A DNA stretch of 7,174 nucleotides from Candidatus Njordarchaeota archaeon (GTDB lineage Archaea > Asgardarchaeota > Njordarchaeia > Njordarchaeales > Njordarchaeaceae), in contig JAHKLG010000063.1 in the NCBI GenBank assembly GCA_029856625.1, forward strand, positions 1 through 7,174, read 5' to 3'. Below are positions 1-4,126 of the stretch, piece by piece; the stretch's first letter is position 1; each line of letters starts with the position of its first letter. Made by a program: the position numbers and the translations under genes. The notes under the pieces were generated by a model. That model was given only the letters and a program-made list of their open reading frames with translations. It was not told the origin of the DNA and did no database searches.

Positions 1-311
1 GCAAGGTGTATCGCATCATATCGAACATTAACAATAGTATTGATAATTCCCGCGATGGTTAATGTAAGCTCGTTGAGCTCGCACATCTTTATGTTCAGCG
101 CTAAATAATATTTAGTGACCTTATAAGCTATTACTGGATCTATTCTTGATAGGGAGCCAAGTAATTCAATAGCAACTAGATAAGATCCATATGCTTCAAT
201 ACGACCATTTTGTGCATCATACAGTATTTTCTCGCACTCGCTACCATATTTGGTGTGGTGAAAGACAGCATAAACGATTATATTAGTATCTATGTAGGCT
301 CTAATCCCCAT
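1..311 (-). CDS. vapC: VapC-type PIN-domain toxin ribonuclease, 3' end cut by window edge
   Basis: A PIN-domain protein, the family of Mg-dependent ribonuclease toxins in VapBC modules. It was translated by hand because the frame leaves the window without a stop; 103 codons are visible. The N-terminus reads MGIRAYIDTNIIVYAV, with the first catalytic Asp at residue 8 in the typical strand-1 DTN motif. A conserved Glu lies at residue 49 (VAIELLGSL) and the second Asp cluster begins at residue 99 (RYDAIHL). The last acidic residues and the C-terminal helix lie outside the window; the family is usually about 125-140 aa. The ATG at 311 is chosen because GAGGAG (324-319) sits 7 nt upstream. It overlaps the end of the antitoxin gene by 11 nt, which implies one mRNA and translational coupling. 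The target RNA cannot be read from sequence. PIN family assignment is firm; the toxin role rests on the partner gene. Confidence 0.9.
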   Translation of the reverse strand, partial: MGIRAYIDTNIIVYAVFHHTKYGSECEKILYDAQNGRIEAYGSYLVAIELLGSLSRIDPVIAYKVTKYYLALNIKMCELNELTLTIAGIINTIVNVRYDAIHL

Positions 312-537
312 TCCATGACTCCTCGACTAGTTTGACAGCATCAATATCAAGCGGTTTGTCAATGAGACTAAGTAATCGTTTCAGTGGCTTATCTTTCTCT
401 TTAACGATTGGTTCTATTATGATCCTCTTATCTTCAAGCCTAACGATGACTTTATCTCCAACCTTAATCCCCAATTTTTCTCTGATATCCTTTGGTATCG
501 TTACCTGATACTTCCTAGATACGGTTACGATTTTCAT
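301..537 (-). CDS. vapB: VapB-type antitoxin with AbrB/SpoVT DNA-binding domain
   Basis: A 78-aa protein. Residues 1-46 match the swapped-hairpin AbrB/MazE/SpoVT fold: VTVSRKYQVTIPKDIREKLG, then IKVGDKVIVRLEDKRIIIEP. Residues 47-78 form a charged tail (KPLKRLLSLIDKPLDIDAVKL) of the kind that wraps the PIN toxin in VapBC complexes. Its expected roles are to neutralise VapC and, as a VapBC complex, to repress its own promoter; both are known for the family and inferred here. It is the first gene of the pair and its stop overlaps the vapC start. The start at 537 has a good ribosome-binding site, GGTGA at 548-544, 6 nt upstream. Two tandem GTAGTAC repeats lie just upstream of that site and are a plausible operator. 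Confidence 0.92.
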   Translation of the reverse strand: MKIVTVSRKYQVTIPKDIREKLGIKVGDKVIVRLEDKRIIIEPIVKEKDKPLKRLLSLIDKPLDIDAVKLVEESWNGD

Positions 538-548
538 AATTGTTCACC

Positions 549-562
549 GTAGTACGTAGTAC
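549..562. repeat. Tandem GTAGTAC x2, candidate VapB operator
   Basis: Two perfect back-to-back copies of a 7-bp unit containing the palindrome GTAC lie between the vapB ribosome-binding site and its TATA-like box. They sit where transcription would be expected to start, so a bound VapB/VapBC complex could block initiation. The repeat is seen directly; its use as an operator is inferred. Confidence 0.6.
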
Positions 563-576
563 AATGAAAATATACT

Positions 577-595
577 ATTTTAAAGCTTATAAAAA
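577..595 (-). promoter_or_regulatory. TATA-like box for vapBC
   Basis: On the minus strand this AT-rich stretch reads TTTTTATAAGCTTTAAAAT, a fair archaeal TATA-like element centred about 26 nt upstream of the GTAGTAC repeats. That would give a 5' leader of roughly 20-25 nt carrying the GGTGA site. The stretch is close to symmetric (TTATAAAA on the plus strand), so it could also serve the divergent phosphatase gene with a longer leader. Confidence 0.5.
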
Positions 596-600
596 TCAAG

Positions 601-615
601 TGTATCGACAATACA
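601..615. repeat. Inverted repeat TGTAT-N5-ATACA
   Basis: Perfect 5-bp arms (601-605 and 611-615) around a 5-nt spacer in the divergent region between vapB and the phosphatase gene. It could be half of an operator, but arms this short arise often by chance in AT-rich DNA. Confidence 0.35.
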
Positions 616-631
616 TTGAGCCCCTATCTCA

Positions 632-695
632 TTTATACTCCAAAATAAGAGAACCAGATATCACTTGACCTTATCAAGTAGAAAAAATTGGTGAT
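632..695 (+). promoter_or_regulatory. Candidate promoter and ribosome-binding site of the phosphatase gene
   Basis: TTTATACT at 632-639 is a TATA-like box that would place the transcript start near 660-665. GGTGAT at 690-695 is a perfect match to the archaeal anti-Shine-Dalgarno core, 5 nt before the ATG at 701, and fixes that start. An inverted repeat (663-679) falls at the predicted transcript start. Confidence 0.5.
663..679. repeat. Inverted repeat ACTTGA-N5-TCAAGT, candidate operator
   Basis: Perfect 6-bp arms at 663-668 and 674-679. A further copy of the same half-site, TCAAGTG, occurs at 596-602, with its exact complement CACTTGA at 662-668. Three half-sites within 85 bp between two divergent genes suggest a regulator site. 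No binding protein can be named. Confidence 0.45.
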
Positions 696-700
696 ACTTA

Positions 701-1162
701 ATGGATTTTTTCTGGCTAATCCCTCATCAATTAGCAGGTTCAAGTGTTCCAGAAGATATCGAAGATCTCTTAATATGGAAACGGCATGGAATAAAGGCGG
801 TTGTATCCTTACTTGAAGATCACGAGTTTCATGTGAACATTGATGAGATAAAGCAGGCTGGTTTCGAAATATTGTGGGTGCCGGTCAAGGATATGACTGC
901 TCCCACATTAGAGAAGCTGCTCAAAATAGTGGAGTGGATTGATGAGAAGATCGAGGAGAATAAACCAGTAGTTGTTCATTGCTACGGAGGATATGGACGC
1001 ACTGGTACTGTTTTAGCGGCATATCTTGTATATAAGGGATGGGAACCCTTCCAAGCAATAGAGCATGTTAGATCAATAAGACCAGGAGCAGTCGTTACTC
1101 CATATCAAGTATATTCGGTCTTAGCATTTAGGGATTATTTAGCAAAAAGAGAAAAGGAGTAA
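701..1162 (+). CDS. Archaeal dual-specificity/tyrosine protein phosphatase (HCX5R)
   Basis: A 153-aa cytosolic phosphatase of the cysteine-based PTP/DUSP superfamily, which hydrolyses phosphotyrosine (and often phosphoserine/threonine) through a phosphocysteine intermediate. The signature loop is complete: VVVHCYGGYGRTG, with nucleophile Cys94 and phosphate-binding Arg100. Asp64 in VPVKDMTAP is the likely general acid. RSIRPGAVVTPYQ near residues 124-136 supplies the Q-loop Gln136 found in this group. Size and motif order resemble the small archaeal PTPs characterised in Sulfolobus and Thermococcus (known family; similarity judged by eye). No signal peptide or membrane segment is seen. It is the only plus-strand gene here, transcribed away from vapBC and converging on the CBS gene with 24 nt between stops. 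Substrates cannot be predicted; a nucleotide or RNA phosphatase role is possible but less likely. Confidence 0.93.
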   Translation: MDFFWLIPHQLAGSSVPEDIEDLLIWKRHGIKAVVSLLEDHEFHVNIDEIKQAGFEILWVPVKDMTAPTLEKLLKIVEWIDEKIEENKPVVVHCYGGYGRTGTVLAAYLVYKGWEPFQAIEHVRSIRPGAVVTPYQVYSVLAFRDYLAKREKE

Positions 1163-1186
1163 TTGAGAGTTATTTTAGAAACTTTT
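1163..1186. terminator. Convergent spacer between phosphatase and CBS genes
   Basis: A 24-nt spacer separates two facing stop codons. On the plus strand it contains TTATTTT and then ACTTTT, short T-runs that could end the phosphatase transcript. No hairpin is visible, as is usual for archaeal termination. Confidence 0.35.
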
Positions 1187-1552
1187 CTATAAGTTTGCCA
1201 ATACATCTCTTATACTTATTATTCCGAGAGGAAAACCATTCTCATCTACTACTGGTAGATGCCTAACATTGGCTTTTATCATCTTTTCTTTAACAGTGGT
1301 GAGTGGATCATCAGGTGCTGCCGTTATTAAGTCCTTAGACATTATTTTTGAGATAGGTTGGCTCAGATCCATTCCCTCCCCCAGAGCCTTTAGAATATCC
1401 CGCTCCGTCACAATTCCTACTGCTTTCCCCTTCTCAACAATTAATAGTGACCCAATATTTCTGATTGCCATTTCACGTGCCGCATCGAGAATACTGAGAT
1501 TAGGATCCGTTGCAAAAATTATAGGGCTCATTATATCTTTAGCAGTCTTCAT
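1187..1552 (-). CDS. Stand-alone tandem CBS-domain protein
   Basis: A 121-aa protein made only of two CBS motifs, which together form one Bateman module that binds adenine nucleotides (AMP, ATP, SAM or similar) as an energy or ligand sensor. Motif 1 spans about residues 7-56 and ends GIVTERDIL, with the ribose-contacting pair Thr49/Asp52. Motif 2 spans about 70-120 and ends GIISIRDVL, with Ser113/Asp116. Both binding sites therefore look intact. There is no attached catalytic or DNA-binding domain, so it probably acts by binding a partner not evident here. The ATG at 1552 is supported by AGGTGGT (1563-1557), 4 nt upstream. A T-run end of the methyltransferase gene precedes it, so it is probably transcribed on its own. 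Many such proteins are annotated as IMPDH-like or signal-transduction CBS proteins; a more exact function is not justified. Confidence 0.93.
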   Translation of the reverse strand: MKTAKDIMSPIIFATDPNLSILDAAREMAIRNIGSLLIVEKGKAVGIVTERDILKALGEGMDLSQPISKIMSKDLITAAPDDPLTTVKEKMIKANVRHLPVVDENGFPLGIISIRDVLANL

Positions 1553-1556
1553 TTAA

Positions 1557-1611
1557 ACCACCTAATTAGGAATAGTCATTAACTTCATAATTAATTTCTT
1601 ATTTATCTTTA
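1557..1611 (-). promoter_or_regulatory. Promoter, palindrome and ribosome-binding site of the CBS gene
   Basis: On the minus strand AAAGATAAATAAG (about 1611-1599) is a weak TATA-like element that would start transcription near 1577. The perfect 10-bp palindrome CCTAATTAGG lies at 1561-1570 and shares bases 1561-1563 with the ribosome-binding site AGGTGGT (1563-1557). Binding or folding at the palindrome could therefore affect both transcription and translation. The elements are visible; their use is inferred. Confidence 0.4.
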
Positions 1612-1617
1612 TTCTCG

Positions 1618-1633
1618 AAAAACTTGAAAAAAA
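1618..1633 (-). terminator. T-run terminator after the methyltransferase gene
   Basis: Directly downstream of the methyltransferase stop the minus strand has a run of seven T (1633-1627) and another of five T (1622-1618). Tandem T-runs without a required hairpin are typical of archaeal intrinsic termination. Confidence 0.5.
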
Positions 1634-1637
1634 TTCA

Positions 1638-2447
1638 CTATACAACTGATTTTTGGGCTATTACTATTTTGAATCCAGCTTCTCTGACTAATCCAGAAAC
1701 TGGCTCCTCGGTTACTGGCTTTGCGGTTGGTTTCTGCAATAGTGCACTTACCATCTTTCTTATCGAAAAACCAGTTCTTTTAAGCATCCTATTAATATCT
1801 AGGATAGAGTAAAATTTGGCTACGCGGTAAAAGGGATGTCCCTTCCTCTTCTTTTCAAGATAGAATTGCCCCCAAGGACTTTCTTTATCCACAAAACCTA
1901 TTATTAAGTAGCCGCCATTTCTTAGTGTTCTATAGGCTTCTTTTAGAGCTTTTATTGGATTTTCCAAAAAACATATAGTCACTATCAAGAATTCTGTGTC
2001 AAAAATCTCGTTTTTGAAAGGCATTTCCTCCGCTATCCCTTGAACAACTTTTATTCCTCTCTTCTTAGCCAATAATAATGGTTGCCATGCTGGGTCTAAG
2101 CCATATCCGATACCAAGCTCTTTAGCGAACATTCCGGTTCCTACACCTATTTCCATGCTTTGACCAAGTTTTATTCCTTTTAACGCTATTTGCAGAGCTC
2201 TTACCTCGTTCTTGAATAGTATTGAACCTTTCTCAGATACGAACCATGAATCATACCTATCGACAAGCTCATTGAACACTTTCACATTTTCTAACTCCTC
2301 AACATCTTTTTCAGGCATTATTATTGGAATATCTTCCCTAATTGGATATATCTTCCCACACTTCACGCACTTTAGCTTCCTCCTCTCCATTAAAACTAGA
2401 TCCCCCTTACACTTAATGCATCTCAGGAGCTTTGTCATCCAGTTCAA
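1638..2447 (-). CDS. Zinc-ribbon / class I SAM-dependent methyltransferase fusion
   Basis: A 269-aa two-domain protein. Residues 7-44 form a Trm112-like zinc ribbon with four cysteines (Cys10, Cys13, Cys27, Cys30) followed by YPIREDIPIIMPE. Residues about 55-235 are a Rossmann methyltransferase: motif I MEIGVGTGMFA (99-108), acidic end of strand 2 at GLDP (Asp118), adenine-site GIAEEMPF (137-144) and VTICFLENPIKALKEAYRTLRNGGYLIIG. The core resembles, from memory, the Thermotoga TM1293-type 'methyltransferase 11' enzymes, whose substrate is not settled. There is no (N/D/S)PP(Y/F/W) motif, which argues against N6-adenine or N4-cytosine DNA methylation. The TTG at 2447 is chosen because AGGAGG (2460-2455) lies 7 nt upstream and it overlaps the stop of the preceding nuclease-like gene. 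The ATG at 2438 is the alternative and would remove only three residues. Substrate unknown: small molecule, lipid or protein are all possible. Confidence 0.88.
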   Translation of the reverse strand: MNWMTKLLRCIKCKGDLVLMERRKLKCVKCGKIYPIREDIPIIMPEKDVEELENVKVFNELVDRYDSWFVSEKGSILFKNEVRALQIALKGIKLGQSMEIGVGTGMFAKELGIGYGLDPAWQPLLLAKKRGIKVVQGIAEEMPFKNEIFDTEFLIVTICFLENPIKALKEAYRTLRNGGYLIIGFVDKESPWGQFYLEKKRKGHPFYRVAKFYSILDINRMLKRTGFSIRKMVSALLQKPTAKPVTEEPVSGLVREAGFKIVIAQKSVV

Positions 2448-3433
2448 ACTAGATCCTCCTTCACTGCTGATTTTAGTTCATTAAGAAAACTCTCTAATCC
2501 GTCCATTTTGATCTCAAACAAATATCTGAACGTGTCCGGATCCATGACTCTTATCCCAAGGATATCAAAGAACCACTCCATGAAAAGTTTTCTAAAGCAA
2601 TCTATTAACCCACCACCATTAATTATATGAAGTCTAGTCCTCTTAAGAGCCATGATTATCCTATCAGACAATTTCTCAATCTTTCCAAACGCGACAAGTA
2701 TTGCTTTAATATCATAGTCTGGTAGGGCTTCTCTAAGAGCTAGTAATTTAGTTATCGTGGTATAGATATCAATTTTGAAATTTTGAGCCGCTCTCCTACC
2801 GATCCTTACCTTGGTCTCCAAGATATAAATTGTCTCATCCTTAACAACTACTCCATCAAGTTCACCAAAATTAACTCCTAAATATTCCTCATAATCGGGA
2901 GCATCAAAATCGGCATAATCAGCTTTGCCTAATTCACGGACAATAATGCCTGTTAACATAGCATTTATTAGAAAATCTGATTTGTCTTCTAAGGTGACGA
3001 GGGGGAAGCTTGAAAGTTCATCCACCAAGCTTTCATCTATATCTTTAATTACTACTGAGGGAACAATGCCATAAATGCAACTAGCGAGATAAGCATCCAT
3101 TAATTCCGTGTTTTCACCCATATCTTCTAGGAAACTAGCATCAAAATTATGTCTAGAAGCTCTCCATTTGGCCAGAAATCTAGAGGATTCGCTCAAAATA
3201 TCTCTAATTGTCCAGTCATTTGATAACCCAGCTAGCCAGCCATCCTTAACCCTCACTAATGTGATATCGGCATTTGAGAAAGAATCCCAGAAGAGAACAA
3301 ATTTCTCACTAGTCAGTAATCTGCTTAGAATGATTCCATCTATTACTGGAGCAATTAATTTCTCCGACTCAGAATTTGTCCTTAATGCTTTTAAGATAGT
3401 TTCCAATAGTCTTATACGAAATTCTCTGAGCAT
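2444..3433 (-). CDS. Uncharacterised PD-(D/E)XK nuclease-like protein
   Basis: A 329-aa protein with no family name I recognise. Residues about 165-250 carry a convincing PD-(D/E)XK-type core: Glu167 in a helix (IIVRELGKAD), then GELDGVVV with Glu191 and Asp193, then YILETKVRIG with Glu206 and Lys208 (the ExK half). The helix AAQNFKIDIYTTITKLLALREAL and the strand IKAILVAFG follow, as expected for the fold. This fold is used by restriction enzymes, repair nucleases and Holliday-junction resolvases, so a metal-dependent DNA or RNA nuclease is the best inference. Residues 1-150 look mostly helical with no motif I can place, and may recognise substrate or a partner. It is first in a pair, its TGA overlapping the TTG start of the methyltransferase. 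The ATG at 3433 has GTGAT (3445-3441) 7 nt upstream. An inactive nuclease fold cannot be excluded. Confidence 0.75.
   Translation of the reverse strand: MLREFRIRLLETILKALRTNSESEKLIAPVIDGIILSRLLTSEKFVLFWDSFSNADITLVRVKDGWLAGLSNDWTIRDILSESSRFLAKWRASRHNFDASFLEDMGENTELMDAYLASCIYGIVPSVVIKDIDESLVDELSSFPLVTLEDKSDFLINAMLTGIIVRELGKADYADFDAPDYEEYLGVNFGELDGVVVKDETIYILETKVRIGRRAAQNFKIDIYTTITKLLALREALPDYDIKAILVAFGKIEKLSDRIIMALKRTRLHIINGGGLIDCFRKLFMEWFFDILGIRVMDPDTFRYLFEIKMDGLESFLNELKSAVKEDLV
2455..2460 (-). promoter_or_regulatory. Internal ribosome-binding site deciding the TTG start
   Basis: AGGAGG inside the last codons of the nuclease-like gene lies 7 nt before the TTG at 2447 and 16 nt before the ATG at 2438. 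It favours the TTG start and supports coupled translation of the two genes. Confidence 0.65.
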
Positions 3434-3440
3434 ATCTCAC

Positions 3441-3519
3441 ATCACTATAAATTCCCTACTAGTACTAAATTTAAGGCATGTAATTGATGTAATTAAAAAT
3501 AATGAGAATTTTTATACTG
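3441..3519 (-). promoter_or_regulatory. Candidate promoter and ribosome-binding site of the nuclease-methyltransferase unit
   Basis: On the minus strand CAGTATAAAAATTC (3519-3506) is a good TATA-like box that predicts a transcript start near 3487. It is followed by two ATGTAATT units (3478-3485 and 3487-3494 on the plus strand). A weaker alternative is CTTAAATTTAG (3476-3466), which would give a leader of about 12 nt. GTGAT at 3445-3441 is the ribosome-binding site for the ATG at 3433. The T5 run of ATTATTTTTAATT, just downstream of the TATA-like box, could also help end the upstream 176-aa gene's transcript. Confidence 0.45.
3478..3494. repeat. Tandem ATGTAATT x2
   Basis: Two copies of ATGTAATT with a 9-bp period lie at the predicted transcript start of the nuclease-like gene. 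This could be a regulator site or a chance feature of AT-rich spacer DNA. Confidence 0.4.
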
Positions 3520-3539
3520 AATCAGAACATTCGTACAAC

Positions 3540-4070
3540 TTATCCAAGCTTCTTCATTCTACTCTCTCTTACCATTCTTGACCATTTCTCCGCCAGCAAG
3601 TCTCTTAGGGGCTTATATACTTTTTCATAAAATTTTCTCTGAGAAAGAAGAATTGCAGGATCAAACTCTTTAACAATCTTTATTGCCTCCTCCCATATCT
3701 TATCAAATATTGGAGAAAATCTCTCCTCTATCTGCTTCCTAAAGTCTTCCTCGGTCTGTGCTTGACCACCTATTGTGAAGTAGATTTTCCCATTCTTTTT
3801 AGTTATGAAAGCTCCTTCGTCTCCTAGAAACCACATGTTCTTCAATTTCTCAATTGGTTTTTTCTTTAGCTCTTCCGGAGGAATGTATCTAGCGGGCATT
3901 CTACGCTTCTTGAATCCTTTCTTAGCTGCTGCATAAAAAATCGCACGATTAAGTCCCCAGCTCTTTGCGAGGTAAAGAGGCATTCCTAGAACATAAGCAC
4001 GAGCGGCCTGAAGAACGGCCATCACTTGGAATCTTCCAATGGACATTTTAAAAGACCATTCAAAATACAT
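3540..4070 (-). CDS. Unrecognised basic 176-aa protein
   Basis: I do not recognise this family. The first 45 residues are hydrophobic but studded with Arg/Lys (MSIGRFQVMAVLQAARAYVLG, then LAKSWGLNRAIFYAAAKKGF), more like packed or membrane-surface helices than a clean membrane span. A basic stretch KKRRMPARYIPPEELKKKP follows. A short strand-rich unit comes next (residues 81-103, FLGDEGAFITKKNGKIYFTIGG), and then long charged helices to the end. No cysteine pairs, nucleotide-binding loop or catalytic motif is evident. It lies 56 nt downstream of the radical-SAM gene on the same strand and could be co-transcribed, although TATA-like sequence lies between. The start is uncertain. The ATG at 4070 has GAGG only 1 nt upstream; the ATG at 4046 (MSIGRF) gives a 168-aa protein and begins at the better-looking N-terminus. 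Coding is supported by its length and protein-like composition. Confidence 0.75.
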   Translation of the reverse strand: MYFEWSFKMSIGRFQVMAVLQAARAYVLGMPLYLAKSWGLNRAIFYAAAKKGFKKRRMPARYIPPEELKKKPIEKLKNMWFLGDEGAFITKKNGKIYFTIGGQAQTEEDFRKQIEERFSPIFDKIWEEAIKIVKEFDPAILLSQRKFYEKVYKPLRDLLAEKWSRMVRESRMKKLG

Positions 4071-4126
4071 GCCTCACTTTACAGAGTTTATTCTTGGAGC
4101 ATAACCTATATTAACTATAGTTTTAT
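4071..4126 (-). promoter_or_regulatory. Short spacer with TATA-like sequence before the 176-aa gene
   Basis: The minus strand reads ACTATAGTTAATATAGGTT at about 4116-4098, which could act as a promoter for a nearly leaderless transcript starting about 10 nt before the ATG at 4070. No T-run clearly ends the upstream gene, so read-through from the radical-SAM gene is equally possible. Confidence 0.3.

Noticed and set aside
1269..1556. Plus-strand open frame of 95 codons over the CBS gene
   Set aside because: It lies antisense to a clear CBS-pair protein and its translation has no recognisable domain.
2212..2484. Plus-strand open frame of 90 codons over the methyltransferase start
   Set aside because: It is antisense to the zinc-ribbon region, and the Ser/Phe-rich translation is what a complement of Lys/Glu codons gives.
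1638..3433. Classical restriction-modification system
   Set aside because: The methyltransferase has no (N/D/S)PP(Y/F/W) or cytosine-C5 Pro-Cys catalytic motif and no DNA target-recognition domain, so only the looser pairing is reported.
3108..3581. Plus-strand open frame of 157 codons across the nuclease start and spacer
   Set aside because: It is Ser/Leu/Asn-rich without motifs, antisense to the nuclease-like gene and its promoter, and has no ribosome-binding site that I can see.
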